Shown: in pieces, positions 13,055-26,460 of the stretch | How the letters are laid out: each line of letters opens with the position of its first letter | Position numbering within the stretch: the stretch's first letter is position 1 | Assembly: GCF_050908995.1 (NCBI RefSeq) | Contig: NW_027484979.1 | Location: 18,395-82,394, forward strand | Length of the DNA: 64,000 nucleotides | Source: Andrena cerasifolii | Taxonomy: Eukaryota; Arthropoda; Insecta; Hymenoptera; Andrenidae | Reading direction: 5' to 3' | Position numbers and translations under genes: made by a program | Notes under the pieces: model-generated | Seen by the model: the letters and a program-made list of their open reading frames with translations, nothing else | What the model was told of the DNA's origin: nothing | Databases searched by the model: none

Positions 13055-16000
13055 TTGCTCTCCAGAGACGTTACTTTGTTCCATCTCTTTCGACGGCATG
13101 TTGTCCTGTTACAAAGCACAATTTTGTGTATTCTCGAAATTTTCGCCAGATTTTGGCCAATATATCAGGAGAAAATGAAGTGGAAAGAGGTATACTAAAT
13201 TTCAGATTCAAAGGCATCGCCTTAAAGTTGCAAATCGGAGGCGCAGGCCTTTCAAGAGGCGTTCGAAAATTCTGCGTCTCGTTGTTAAACAATCACTGTC
13301 TCGAAACACCTGCGCCACTTCTCGCTCTTTGATTTGCTCTCCAGAGACGTTACTTTGTTCCATCTCTTTCGACGGCATGTTGTCCTGTTACAAAGCACAA
13401 TTTTGTGTATTCTCGAAATTTTCGCCAGATTTTGGCCAATATATCAGGAGAACATGAAGTCAAAAGAGGTATACTAAATTTCAGCTTCATAGGCATCGCC
13501 TTAAAGTTGCAAATCAGAGGCGCAGGCCTTTCAAGAGGCGTTCGAAAATTCTGCGTGTCTTCGTGAAACAGTCACTGTCTCGAAACACCTGCGCCACTTC
13601 TCGCTCTTTGATTTGCTCTCCGGAGACATTACTTTGTTCCATCTCTTTCGACGGCATATTCTCCTGTTACAAAGCACAATTTTGTGTATTCTCGAAATTT
13701 TCGCCAGATTTTGGCCAATATATCAGGAGAACATGAAGTCGAAAGAGGTATACTAAATTTCAGCGTCAAATGCATCGCCTTAAAGTTGCAAGTAAGAGGC
13801 GCAGGCCTTTCAAGAGGCGTTCGAAAATTCTGCGTCTCGTTGTTAAACAATCACTGTCTCGAAACACCTGCGCCACTTCTCGCTCTTTGATTTGCTCTCC
13901 AGAGACGTTACTTTGTTCCATCTCTTTCGACGGCATGTTGTCCTGTTACAAAGCACAATTTTGTGTATTCTCGAAATTTTCGCCAGATTTTGGCCAATAT
14001 ATCAGGAGAAAATGAAGTGGAAAGAGGTATACTAAATTTCAGATTCAAAGGCATCGCCTTAAAGTTGCAAATCGGAGGCGCAGGCCTTTCAAGAGGCGTT
14101 CGAAAATTCTGCGTCTCGTTGTTAAACAATCACTGTCTCGAAACACCTGCGCCACTTCTCGCTCTTTGATTTGCTCTCCAGAGACGTTACTTTGTTCCAT
14201 CTCTTTCGACGGCATGTTGTCCTGTTACAAAGCACAATTTTGTGTATTCTCGAAATTTTCGCCAGATTTTGGCCAATATATCAGGAGAACATGAAGTCAA
14301 AAGAGGTATACTAAATTTCAGCTTCATAGGCATCGCCTTAAAGTTGCAAATCAGAGGCGCAGGCCTTTCAAGAGGCGTTCGAAAATTCTGCGTGTCTTCG
14401 TTAAACAGTCACTGTCTCGAAACATCTGCCCCACTTCTCGCTCTTTGAGTTGCTCTCCGGAGACGTTACTTTGTTCCATCTCTTTCGACGGCATGTTCTC
14501 CTGTTACAAAGCCCAATTCTGTGCATTCTGAAAATTTTCGCCAGATTTTGGTCAATATATCAGGAGAAAATGAAGTGGAAAGAGGTATACTAAATTTCAG
14601 CTTCAAAGGCATCGCCTTAAAGTTGCAAATAAGAGGGGCAGGCCTTTCAAGAGACGTTCGAAAATTCTGCGTCTCTTCGTTAATCAGTCACTGTCTCGAA
14701 ACATCTGCGCCACATCTCGCTCTTTGATTTGCTCTCCGGAGACGTTACTTTGTGCCATCTCTTTCGACTGCATGTTCTCCTATTACAAAGCCCAATTTTG
14801 TGCATTCTGAAAATTTTCGCCTGATTTTGGCCAATATATCAGGATAAAATGAAGTGGAAAGAGGTATACTAAATTTTAGCTTCAAAGGCATCGCCTTAAA
14901 GTTGCAAATAAGAGGCGCAGGCCTTTCAAGAGGCTTTCGAAAATTGTGCGTCTCTTCGTGAAACAGTCACTGTCTCGAAACACCTGCGCCACTTCTCGCT
15001 CTTTGATTTGCTCTCCGGAGACATTACTTTGTTCCATCTCTTTCGACGGCATATTCTCCTGTTACAAAGCCCAATTTTGTGTATTCTCGAAATTTTCGCC
15101 AGATTTTGGCCAATATATCAGGAGAAAATGAAGTGGAAAGAGGTATACTAAATTTCAGATTCAAAGGCATCGCCTTAAAGTTGCAAATCGGAGGCGCAGG
15201 CCTTTCAAGAGGCGTTCGAAAATTCTGCGTGTCTTCGTTAAACAGTCACTGTCTCGAAACATCTGCGCCACTTCTCGCTCTTTGATTTGCTCTCCGGAGA
15301 CGTTACGTTGTGCCATCATTTTCGACGGCATGTTCTCCTGTTACAAAGCCCAATTTTGTGCATTCTGAAAATTTTCGCCAGATTTTGGCCAATATATCAG
15401 GAGAACATGAAGTCGAAAGAGGTATACTAAATTTCAGCTTCAAATGCATCGCCTTAAAGTTGCAAATATGAGGCACAGGCCTTTCAAGAGGCGTTCGAAA
15501 ATTCTGCGTCTCGTTGTTAAACAATCACTGTCTCGAAACACCTGCGCCACTTCTCGCTCTTTGATTTGCTCTCCAGAGACGTTACTTTGTTCCATCTCTT
15601 TCGACGGCATGTTGTCCTGTTACAAAGCCCAATTTTGTGTATTCTCGAAATTTTCGCCAGATTTTGGCCAATATATCAGGAGAACATGAAGTCGAAAGAG
15701 GTATACTAAATTTCAGCTTCAAATGCATCGCCTTAAAGTTGCAAGTAAGAGGCGCAGGCCTTTCAAGAGGCGTTCGAAAATTCTGCGTCTCGTTGTTAAA
15801 CAATCACTGTCTCGAAACACCTGCGCCACTTCTCGCTCTTTGATTTGCTCTCCAGAGACGTTGCTTTGTTCCATCTCTTTCGACGGCATGTTGTCCTGTT
15901 ACAAAGCACAATTTTGTGTATTCTCGAAATTTTCGCCAGATTTTGGCCAATATATCAGGAGAAAGTGAAGTGGAAAGAGGTATACTAAATTTCAGCTTCA

Positions 16001-16673
16001 AAGGCATCGCCTTAAAGTTGCAAATCGGAGGCGCAGGCCTTTCAAGAGGCGTTCGAAAATTCTGCGTGTCTTCGTTAAACAATCACTGTCTCGAAACACC
16101 TGCGCCACTTCTCGCTCTTTCGTTTGCTGTCCGGAGACGTTATATTGTTCCATCTCTTTCGACGGCATGTTCTCCTGTTATAAAGCTCAATTTTGTGTAT
16201 TCTCGAAATTTTCGCCAGATTTTGGCCAATATATCAGGAGAAAATGAATTGGAAAGAGGTATACTAAATTTCAGCTTCAAAGGCATCGCCTTAAAGTTGC
16301 AAATCAGAGGCGCAGGCCTTTCAAGAGGCGTTCGAAAATTCTGCGTGTCTTCCTTAAACAGTCACTGTCTAGAAACATCTGCGCCACTTCTCGCTCTTTG
16401 ATTTGCTCTCCGGAGACGTTACATTGTGCCATCTCTTTCGACGGCATATTCTCCTGTTACAAAGCCCAATTTTGTGCATTCTGAAAATTTTCGCCAGATT
16501 TTGGCCTATATATCAGGAGAACATGAAGTCAAAAGTGGTATACTAAATTTCAGCTTCATAGGCATCGCCTTAAAGTTGCAAATAAGAGGCGCAGGCCTTT
16601 CAAGAGGCGTTCGAAAATTGTGCGACTCTTCGTTAAACAGTCACTGTCTCGAAACATCTGCGCCACTTCTCGC
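12533..16673. repeat. 4.14-kb block, partner of 25,925-30,065
   Basis: Nearly fifteen monomers match at an offset of 13,392 (48 monomers). The left limit is set by the rare CTGATGTTGG. The right limit is near 16,673, where this copy reads CTCGCTCTTTGATTTGCCC and the partner reads CTCGCTCATTGATTTGCCC. It contains the whole of block K copy 2 plus the spacer monomer before it, so copies 2 and 3 were probably duplicated as one piece after copies 1 and 2 separated. That order is my inference. Confidence 0.8.
13055..16410. repeat. 12-monomer block K, copy 2 of 3
   Basis: It matches 8870-12,225 at an offset of 4185. The shared rare variants are CTGCCCCAC near 14,428, ATGAGGCACAGG near 15,468, GACGTTGCTTTG near 15,858 and GTCTAGAAAC near 16,367. 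After the block the two copies part: copy 1 continues into CTCCTATTAC monomers, and copy 2 into the GGCCTATATATC monomer of block J. Confidence 0.85.
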
Positions 16674-16686
16674 TCTTTGATTTGCC

Positions 16687-19600
16687 CTCCGGAGACGTTA
16701 CTTTGTGCCATCTCTTTCGAGGGCATGTTCTCCTGTTACAAAGCCCAATTTTGTGCATTCTGAAAATTTTCGCCAGATTTTGGCCAATATATCAGGAGAA
16801 CATGAAGTTGAAAGAGGTATACTAAATTTCAGCTTCAAAGGCATCGCCTTAAACTTGCAATTAAGAGGCGCAGGCCTTTCAAGGGGCGTTCGAAAATTGT
16901 GCGTCTCTTCGTTAAACAGTCACTGTCTCGAAACACCTGCGCCACTTCTCGCTCTTTCGTTTGCTGTCCGGAGACGTTATATTGTTCCATCTCTTTCGAC
17001 GGCATGTTCTCGTGTTATAAAGCTCAATTTTGTGTATTCTCGAAATTTTCGCCAGATTTTGGCCAATATATCAGGAGAAAATGAATTGGAAAGAGGTATA
17101 CTAAATTTCAGCTTCAAAGGCATCGCCTTAAAGTTGCAAATAAGAGGCGCAGGCCTTTCAAGAGGCGTTCGAAAATTCTGCGTCTCGTTGTTAAACAATC
17201 ACTGTCTCGAAACACCTGCGCCACTTCTCGCTCTTTGATTTGCTCTCCGGAAACGTTACTTTGTGCCATCTCTTTCGACGGCATGTTCTCCTGTTACAAA
17301 GCCCAATTTTGTGCATTCTGAAAATTTTCGCCAGATTGTGGCCAATATATCAGGATAACATGAAGTGGAAAGAGGTATACTAAATTTCAGCTTCAAAGGC
17401 ATCGCCTTAAAGTTGCAAATCAGAGGCGCAGGCCTTTCAAGAGGCGTTCGAAAATTCTGTGTGTCTTCGTTAAACAGTCACTGTCTCGAAACATCTGCGC
17501 CACTTCTCGCTCTTTGATTTGCTCTCCGGAGACGTTACTTTGTGCCATCTCTTTCGACGGCATATTCTCCTGTTACAAAGCCCAATTTTGTGCATTCTGA
17601 AAATTTTCGCTATATTTTGTCCAATATATCAGGAGAACATGAAGTGGAAAGAGGTATACTAAATTTCAGCTTCAAAGGCATCGCTTAAAAGTATCAAATC
17701 AGAGGCGCAGGACTTTCAAGAGGCGTTCGAAAATTGTGCGACTCTTCGTTAAACAGTCACTGTCTCGAAACATCTGCGCCACTTCTCGCTCATTGATTTG
17801 CCATCCGGAGACGTTACTTTGTGCCATCTCTTTCGACGGCATGTTCTCCTATTACAAAGCCCAGTTTTGTGCATTCTGAAAATTTTCGTCTGATTTTGGC
17901 CAATATATCAGGATAAAATGAAGTGGAAAGAGGTATACTAAATTTTAGCTTCAAAGGCATCGCCTTAAAGTTGCAAATAAGAGGCGCAGGCCTTTCAAGA
18001 GGCTTTCGAAAATTGTGCGTCTCTTCGTGAAACAGTCACTGTCTCGAAACACCTGCGCCACTTCTCGCTCTTTGATTTGCTCTCCGGAGACATTACTTTG
18101 TTCCATCTCTTTCGACGGCATATTCTCCTGTTACAAAGCACAATTTTGTGTATTCTCGAAATTTTCGCCAGATTTTGGCCAATATATCAGGAGAACATGA
18201 AGTCGAAAGAGGTATACTAAATTTCAGCGTCAAATGCATCGCCTTAAAGTTGCAAGTAAGAGGCGCAGGCCTTTCAAGAGGCGTTCGAAAATTCTGCGTC
18301 TCGTTGTTAAACAATCACTGTCTCGAAACACCTGCGCCACTTCTCGCTCTTTGATTTGCTCTCCAGAGACGTTACTTTGATCCATCTCTTTCGACGGCAT
18401 GTTGTCCTGTTACAAAGCACAATTTTGTGTATTCTCGAAATTTTCGCCAGATTTTGGCCAATATATCAGGAGAAAATGAAGTGGAAAGAGGTATACTAAA
18501 TTTCAGATTCAAAGGCATCGCCTTAAAGTTGCAAATCGGAGGCGCAGGCCTTTCAAGAGGCGTTCGAAAATTCTGCGTCTCGTTGTTAAACAATCACTGT
18601 CTCGAAACACCTGCGCCACTTCTCGCTCTTTGATTTGCTCTCCAGAGACGTTACTTTGTTCCATCTCTTTCGACGGCATGTTGTCCTGTTACAAAGCACA
18701 ATTTTGTGTATTCTCGAAATTTTCGCCAGATTTTGGCCAATATATCAGGAGAACATGAAGTCAAAAGAGGTATACTAAATTTCAGCTTCATAGGCATCGC
18801 CTTAAAGTTGCAAATCAGAGGCGCAGGCCTTTCAAGAGGCGTTCGAAAATTCTGCGTGTCTTCGTTAAACAGTCACTGTCTCGAAACATCTGCGCCACTT
18901 CTCGCTCTTTGATTTGCTCTCCGGAGACGTTACTTTGTGCCATCATTTTCGACGGCATATTCTCCTGTTACAAAGCCCAATTTTGTGCATTCTGAAAATT
19001 TTCGCCAGATTTTGGCCAATATATCAGGAGAAAATGAAGTGGAAAGAGGTATACTAAATTTCAGCTTCAAAGGCATCGCCTTAAAGTTGCAAATAAGAGG
19101 GGCAGGCCTTTCAAGAGACGTTCGAAAATTCTGCGTGTCTTCGTTAAACAGTCACTGTCTCGAAACATCTGCGCCACTTCTCGCTCTTTGAGTTGCTCTC
19201 CGGAGACGTTACTTTGTTCCATCTCATTCGACGGCATGTTCTCCTGTTACAAAGCCCAATTCTGTGCATTCTGAAAATTTTCGCCAGATTTTGGCCAATA
19301 TATCAGGAGAAAAGGAAGTGGAAAGAGGTATACTAAATTTCAGCTTCAATGGCATCGCCTTAAAGTTGCAAATAAGAGGCGCAGGCCTTTCAAGTGGCGT
19401 TCGAAAATTCTGCGTCTCTTCGTTAATCAGTCACTGTCTCGAAACATCTGCGCCACATCTCGCTCTTTGATTTGCTCTCCGGAGACGTTACTTTGTGCCA
19501 TCTCTTTCGACTGCATGTTCTCCTATTACAAAGCCCAATTTTGTGCATTCTGAAAATTTTCGCCTGATTTTGGCCAATATATCAGGATAAAATGAAGTGG

Positions 19601-19875
19601 AAAGAGGTATACTAAATTTTAGCTTCAAAGGCATCGCCTTAAAGTTGCAAATAAGAGGCGCAGGCCTTTCAAGAGGCTTTCGAAAATTGTGCGTCTCTTC
19701 GTGAAACAGTCACTGTCTCGAAACACCTGCGCCACTTCTCGCTCTTTGATTTGCTCTCCGGAGACATTACTTTGTTCCATCTCTTTCGACGGCATATTCT
19801 CCTGTTACAAAGCCCAATTTTGTGTATTCTCGAAATTTTCGCCAGATTTTGGCCAATATATCAGGAGAACATGAA
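16687..19875. repeat. Block C, copy 1 (partner 31,195-34,662)
   Basis: It matches the partner at 14,508 (52 monomers) up to about 19.19 kb and at 14,787 (53 monomers) after that. Shared markers are CTCGTGTTATAAAG near 17,010 (usually CTCCTG), CCCAGTTTTGTG near 17,861, TTTGATCCATC near 18,377 and CATCTCATTCGAC near 19,223. This copy has one monomer fewer than the partner. Private changes include GAAAAGGAAG near 19,312. Confidence 0.85.
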
Positions 19876-21273
19876 GTCAAAAGAGGTATACTAAATTTCA
19901 GCTTCATAGGCATCGCCTTAAAGTTGCAAATCAGAGGCGCAGGCCTTTCAAGAGGCGTTCGAAAATTCTGCGTGTCTTCGTTAAACAGTCACTGTCTCGA
20001 AACATCTGCGCCACTTCTCGCTCTTTGATTTGCTCTCCGGAGACGTTACTTTGTGCCATCATTTTCGACGGCATATTCTCCTGTTACAAAGCCCAATTTT
20101 GTGCATTCTGAAAATTTTCGCCAGATTTTGGCCAATATATCAGGAGAAAATGAAGTGGAAAGAGGTATACTAAATTTCAGCTTCAAAGGCATCGCCTTAA
20201 AGTTGCAAATCAGAGGCGCAGGCCTTTCAAGAGGCGTTCGAAAATTCTGCGTGTCTTCCTTAAACAGTCACTGTCTAGAAACATCTGCGCCACTTCTCGC
20301 TCTTTGATTTGCTCTCCGGAGACGTTACATTGTGCCATCTCTTTCGACGGCATATTCTCCTGTTACAAAGCCCAATTTTGTGCATTCTGAAAATTTTCGC
20401 CAGATTTTGGCCTATATATCAGGAGAACATGAAGTCAAAAGTGGTATACTAAATTTCAGCTTCATAGGCATCGCCTTAAAGTTGCAAATAAGAGGCGCAG
20501 GCCTTTCAAGAGGCGTTCGAAAATTGTGCGACTCTTCGTTAAACAGTCACTGTCTCGAAACATCTGCGCCACATCTCGCTCATTGATTTGCCCTCCGGAG
20601 ACGTTACTTTGTGCCATCTCTTTCGAGGGCATGTTCTCCTGTTACAAAGCCCAAATTTGTGCATTCTGAAAATTTTCGCCAGATTTTGGCCAATATATCA
20701 GGAGAACATGAAGTTGAAAGAGGTATACTAAATTTCAGCTTCAAAGGCATCGCCTTAAAGTTGCAAATCAGAGGCGCAGGCCTTTCAAGAGGCGTTCGAA
20801 AATTCTGCGTGTCTTCGTTAAACAGTCACTGTCTCGAAACATCTGCGCCATTTCTCGCTCTTTGATTTGCTCTCCGGAGACGTTACTTTGTGCCATCTCT
20901 TTCGACGGCATATTCTCCTGTTACAAAGCCCAATTTTGTGCATTCTGAAAATTTTCGCTAGATTTTGTCCAATATATCAGGAGAACATGAAGTGGAAAGA
21001 GGTATACTAAATTTCAGCTTCAAATGCATCGCTTAAAAGTATCAAATCAGAGGCGCAGGACTTTCAAGTGGCGTTCGAAAATTCTGCGTCTCTTCGTTAA
21101 TCAGTCACTGTCTCGAAATATCTGCGCCACATCTCGCTCTTTGATTTGCTCTCCGGAGACGTTACTTTGTGCCATCTCTTTCGAGGGCATGTTCTCCTGT
21201 TACAAAGCCCAATTTTGTGCATTCTGAAAATTTTCGCTAGATTTTGTCCAATATATCAGGAGAACATGAAGTG
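19830..21273. repeat. Block duplicated 11 monomers away, contains block J copy 2
   Basis: It matches 22,899-24,342 at an offset of 3069 (11 monomers). Shared variants are GTCTAGAAAC near 20,274, GGCCTATATATC and CAAAAGTGG near 20,440, AAGCCCAAATTTG near 20,650 and GAAATATCTGCG near 21,115. It ends at a recombination junction at 21,274-21,303. Confidence 0.8.
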
Positions 21274-21303
21274 GAAAGAGGTATACTAAATTTCAGCTTC
21301 AAA
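21274..21303. other. Recombination junction between two monomer types
   Basis: To the left the monomer matches the GCTAGATTTTGTCC type seen at about 24,300, including GAAGTGG. To the right it matches the CTTAAACTTGCAATTAAG type that begins at about 16,842. The switch falls within 30 bases identical in both parents. Downstream, 21,304-22,355 follows 16,840-17,891 at an offset of 4464 (16 monomers). The pattern is that of a homologous unequal crossover or a conversion edge. Confidence 0.75.
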
Positions 21304-22355
21304 GGCATCGCCTTAAACTTGCAATTAAGAGGCGCAGGCCTTTCAAGGGGCGTTCGAAAATTGTGCGTCTCTTCGTTAAACAGTCACTGTCTCGAAACAC
21401 CTGCGCCACTTCTCGCTCTTTCGTTTGCTGTCCGGAGACGTTATATTGTTCCATCTCTTTCGACGGCATGTTCTCGTGTTATAAAGCTCAATTTTGTGTA
21501 TTCTCGAAATTTTCGCCAGATTTTGGCCAATATATCAGGAGAAAATGAATTGGAAAGAGGTATACTAAATTTCAGCTTCAAAGGCATCGCCTTAAAGTTG
21601 CAAATAAGAGGCGCAGGCCTTTCAAGAGGCGTTCGAAAATTCTGCGTCTCGTTGTTAAACAATCACTGTCTCGAAACACCTGCGCCACTTCTCGCTCTTT
21701 GATTTGCTCTCCGGAAACGTTACTTTGTGCCATCTCTTTCGACGGCATGTTCTCCTGTTACAAAGCCCAATTTTGTGCATTCTGAAAATTTTCGCCAGAT
21801 TGTGGCCAATATATCAGGATAACATGAAGTGGAAAGAGGTATACTAAATTTCAGCTTCAAAGGCATCGCCTTAAAGTTGCAAATCAGAGGCGCAGGCCTT
21901 TCAAGAGGCGTTCGAAAATTCTGTGTGTCTCCGTTAAACAGTCACTGTCTCGAAACATCTGCGCCACTTCTCGCTCTTTGATTTGCTCTCCGGAGACGTT
22001 ACTTTGTGCCATCTCTTTCGACGGCATATTCTCCTGTTACAAAGCCCAATTTTGTGCATTCTGAAAATTTTCGCTATATTTTGTCCAATATATCAGGAGA
22101 ACATGAAGTGGAAAGAGGTATACTAAATTTCAGCTTCAAAGGCATCGCTTAAAAGTATCAAATCAGAGGCGCAGGACTTTCAAGAGGCGTTCGAAAATTG
22201 TGCGACTCTTCGTTAAACAGTCACTGTCTCGAAACATCTGCGCCACTTCTCGCTCATTGATTTGCCATCCGGAGACGTTACTTTGTGCCATCTCTTTCGA
22301 CGGCATGTTCTCCTATTACAAAGCCCAGTTTTGTGCATTCTGAAAATTTTCGTCT
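21304..22355. repeat. Copy of 16,840-17,891 at a 16-monomer offset
   Basis: Markers in order are CTTAAACTTGC, the TCG stop-loss, CTCGTGTTATAAAG, CTCCGGAAACG, GATTGTGGCC, GCTATATTTTGTCC and CCCAGTTTTGTG with CGTCTGATTTTGG. One private change is GTGTCTCCGTTAAAC near 21,930 (usually GTCTTCG). It ends at a second junction that drops one monomer. Confidence 0.8.
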
Positions 22356-22377
22356 GATTTTGGCCAATATATCAGGA
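22356..22377. other. Junction that deletes exactly one monomer
   Basis: To the left of this 22-base identical tract the sequence follows 17.87 kb (offset 4464). To the right it follows 18.19 kb (offset 4185). The difference is 279, so one monomer is lost relative to the 16.7-19 kb copy. The hybrid monomer reads CGTCTGATTTTGG on its left and GAGAACATGAAGTCG on its right, a combination seen at no other place I checked. Confidence 0.8.
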
Positions 22378-23224
22378 GAACATGAAGTCGAAAGAGGTAT
22401 ACTAAATTTCAGCGTCAAATGCATCGCCTTAAAGTTGCAAGTAAGAGGCGCAGGCCTTTCAAGAGGCGTTCGAAAATTCTGCGTCTCGTTGTTAAACAAT
22501 CACTGTCTCGAAACACCTGCGCCACTTCTCGCTCTTTGATTTGCTCTCCAGAGACGTTACTTTGTTCCATCTCTTTCGACGGCATGTTGTCCTGTTACAA
22601 AGCACAATTTTGTGTATTCTCGAAATTTTCGCCAGATTTTGGCCAATATATCAGGAGAAAATGAAGTGGAAAGAGGTATACTAAATTTCAGATTCAAAGG
22701 CATCGCCTTAAAGTTGCAAATCGGAGGCGCAGGCCTTTCAAGAGGCGTTCGAAAATTCTGCGTCTCGTTGTTAAACAATCACTGTCTCGAAACACCTGCG
22801 CCACTTCTCGCTCTTTGATTTGCTCTCCAGAGACGTTACTTTGTTCCATCTCTTTCGACGGCATGTTGTCCTGTTACAAAGCACAATTTTGTGTATTCTC
22901 GAAATTTTCGCCAGATTTTGGCCAATATATCAGGAGAACATGAAGTCAAAAGAGGTATACTAAATTTCAGCTTCATAGGCATCGCCTTAAAGTTGCAAAT
23001 CAGAGGCGCAGGCCTTTCAAGAGGCGTTCGAAAATTCTGCGTGTCTTCGTTAAACAGTCACTGTCTCGAAACATCTGCGCCACTTCTCGCTCTTTGATTT
23101 GCTCTCCGGAGACGTTACTTTGTGCCATCATTTTCGACGGCATATTCTCCTGTTACAAAGCCCAATTTTGTGCATTCTGAAAATTTTCGCCAGATTTTGG
23201 CCAATATATCAGGAGAAAATGAAG

Positions 23225-26200
23225 TGGAAAGAGGTATACTAAATTTCAGCTTCAAAGGCATCGCCTTAAAGTTGCAAATCAGAGGCGCAGGCCTTTCAAG
23301 AGGCGTTCGAAAATTCTGCGTGTCTTCCTTAAACAGTCACTGTCTAGAAACATCTGCGCCACTTCTCGCTCTTTGATTTGCTCTCCGGAGACGTTACATT
23401 GTGCCATCTCTTTCGACGGCATATTCTCCTGTTACAAAGCCCAATTTTGTGCATTCTGAAAATTTTCGCCAGATTTTGGCCTATATATCAGGAGAACATG
23501 AAGTCAAAAGTGGTATACTAAATTTCAGCTTCATAGGCATCGCCTTAAAGTTGCAAATAAGAGGCGCAGGCCTTTCAAGAGGCGTTCGAAAATTGTGCGA
23601 CTCTTCGTTAAACAGTCACTGTCTCGAAACATCTGCGCCACATCTCGCTCATTGATTTGCCCTCCGGAGACGTTACTTTGTGCCATCTCTTTCGAGGGCA
23701 TGTTCTCCTGTTACAAAGCCCAAATTTGTGCATTCTGAAAATTTTCGCCAGATTTTGGCCAATATATCAGGAGAACATGAAGTTGAAAGAGGTATACTAA
23801 ATTTCAGCTTCAAAGGCATCGCCTTAAAGTTGCAAATCAGAGGCGCAGGCCTTTCAAGAGGCGTTCGAAAATTCTGCGTGTCTTCGTTAAACAGTCACTG
23901 TCTCGAAACATCTGCGCCATTTCTCGCTCTTTGATTTGCTCTCCGGAGACGTTACTTTGTGCCATCTCTTTCGACGGCATATTCTCCTGTTACAAAGCCC
24001 AATTTTGTGCATTCTGAAAATTTTCGCTAGATTTTGTCCAATATATCAGGAGAACATGAAGTGGAAAGAGGTATACTAAATTTCAGCTTCAAATGCATCG
24101 CTTAAAAGTATCAAATCAGAGGCGCAGGACTTTCAAGTGGCGTTCGAAAATTCTGCGTCTCTTCGTTAATCAGTCACTGTCTCGAAATATCTGCGCCACA
24201 TCTCGCTCTTTGATTTGCTCTCCGGAGACGTTACTTTGTGCCATCTCTTTCGAGGGCATGTTCTCCTGTTACAAAGCCCAATTTTGTGCATTCTGAAAAT
24301 TTTCGCTAGATTTTGTCCAATATATCAGGAGAACATGAAGTGGAAAGAGGTATACTAAATTTCAGCTTCAAATGCATCGCTTAAAAGTATCAAATCAGAG
24401 GCGCAGGACTTTCAAGAGGCATTCGAAAATTGTGTGACCCTTCGTTAAACAGTCACTGTCTCGAAACATCTGCGCCACTTCTCGCTCTTTGATTTGCTCT
24501 CCGGAGACGTTACATTGTGCCATCTCTTTCGACGGCATATTCTCCTGTTACAAAGCCCAATTTTGTGCATTCTGAAAATTTTTGCTAGATTTTGTCCAAT
24601 ATATCAGGAGACCATGAAGCGGAAAGAGGTATACTAAATTTCAGCTTCAAAGGCATCGCTTAAAAGTATCAAATCAGAGGCGCAGGCCTTTCAAGAGGCG
24701 TTCGAAAATTGTGCGACTCTTCGGTAAACAGTCACTGTCTCGAAACATCTGCGCCACTTCTCGCTCATTGATTTGCCCTCCGGAGACGTTACTTTGTGCC
24801 ATCTCTTTCGAGGGCATGTTCTCCTGTTACAAAGCCCAATTTTGTGCATTCTGAAAATTTTCGCCAGATTTTGGCCAATATATCAGGAGAACATGAAGTT
24901 GAAAGAGGTATACTAAATTTCAGCTTCAAAGGCATCGCCTTAAACTTGCAATTAAGAGGCGCAGGCCTTTCAAGGGGCGTTCGAAAATTGTGCGTCTCTT
25001 CGTTAAACAGTCACTGTCTCGAAACACCTGCGCCACTTCTCGCTCTTTCGTTTGCTGTCCGGAGACGTTATATTGTTCCATCTCTTTCGACGGCATGTTC
25101 TCGTGTTATAAAGCTCAATTTTGTGTATTCTCGAAATTTTCGCCAGATTTTGGCCAATATATCAGGAGAAAATGAATTGGAAAGAGGTATACTAAATTTC
25201 AGCTTCAAAGGCATCGCCTTAAAGTTGCAAATAAGAGGCGCAGGCCTTTCAAGAGGCGTTCGAAAATTCTGCGTCTCGTTGTTAAACAATCACTGTCTCG
25301 AAACACCTGCGCCACTTCTCGCTCTTTGATTTGCTCTCCGGAAACGTTACTTTGTGCCATCTCTTTCGACGGCATGTTCTCCTGTTACAAAGCCCAATTT
25401 TGTGCATTCTGAAAATTTTCGCCAGATTGTGGCCAATATATCAGGATAACATGAAGTGGAAAGAGGTATACTAAATTTCAGCTTCAAAGGCATCGCCTTA
25501 AAGTTGCAAATCAGAGGCGCAGGCCTTTCAAGAGGCGTTCGAAAATTCTGTGTGTCTTCGTTAAACAGTCACTGTCTCGAAACATCTGCGCCACTTCTCG
25601 CTCTTTGATTTGCTCTCCGGAGACGTTACTTTGTGCCATCTCTTTCGACGGCATATTCTCCTGTTACAAAGCCCAATTTTGTGCATTCTGAAAATTTTCG
25701 CTATATTTTGTCCAATATATCAGGAGAACATGAAGTGGAAAGAGGTATACTAAATTTCAGCTTCAAAGGCATCGCTTAAAAGTATCAAATCAGAGGCGCA
25801 GGACTTTCAAGAGGCGTTCGAAAATTGTGCGACTCTTCGTTAAACAGTCACTGTCTCGAAACATCTGCGCCACTTCTCGCTCATTGATTTGCCATCCGGA
25901 GACGTTACTTTGTGCCATCTCTTTCGACGGCATGTTCTCCTATTACAAAGCCCAATTTTGTGCATTCTGAAAATTTTCGTCTGATGTTGGCCAATATATC
26001 AGGATAAAATGAAGTGGAAAGAGGTATACTAAATTTTAGCTTCAAAGGCATCGCCTTAAAGTTGCAAATAAGAGGCGCAGGCCTTTCAAGAGGCTTTCGA
26101 AAATTGTGCGTCTCTTCGTGAAACAGTCACTGTCTCGAAACACCTGCGCCACTTCTCGCTCTTTGATTTGCTCTCCGGAGACATTACTTTGTTCCATCTC

Positions 26201-26460
26201 TTTCGACGGCATATTCTCCTGTTACAAAGCACAATTTTGTGTATTCTCGAAATTTTCGCCAGATTTTGGCCAATATATCAGGAGAACATGAAGTCGAAAG
26301 AGGTATACTAAATTTCAGCGTCAAATGCATCGCCTTAAAGTTGCAAGTAAGAGGCGCAGGCCTTTCAAGAGGCGTTCGAAAATTCTGCGTCTCGTTGTTA
26401 AACAATCACTGTCTCGAAACACCTGCGCCACTTCTCGCTCTTTGATTTGCTCTCCAGAGA
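23225..26460. repeat. Block duplicated 23 monomers away (partner 29,642-32,877)
   Basis: About 3.24 kb match at an offset of 6417 (23 monomers), including GTCTAGAAAC, block J (copies 3 and 4) and the stop-loss dimer. Two differences stand out. A patch at 31,036-31,184 in the partner has been replaced. CGTCTGATGTTGG near 25,979 differs from CGTCTGATTTTGG with CCCAGTTTTG near 32,370. Confidence 0.8.
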
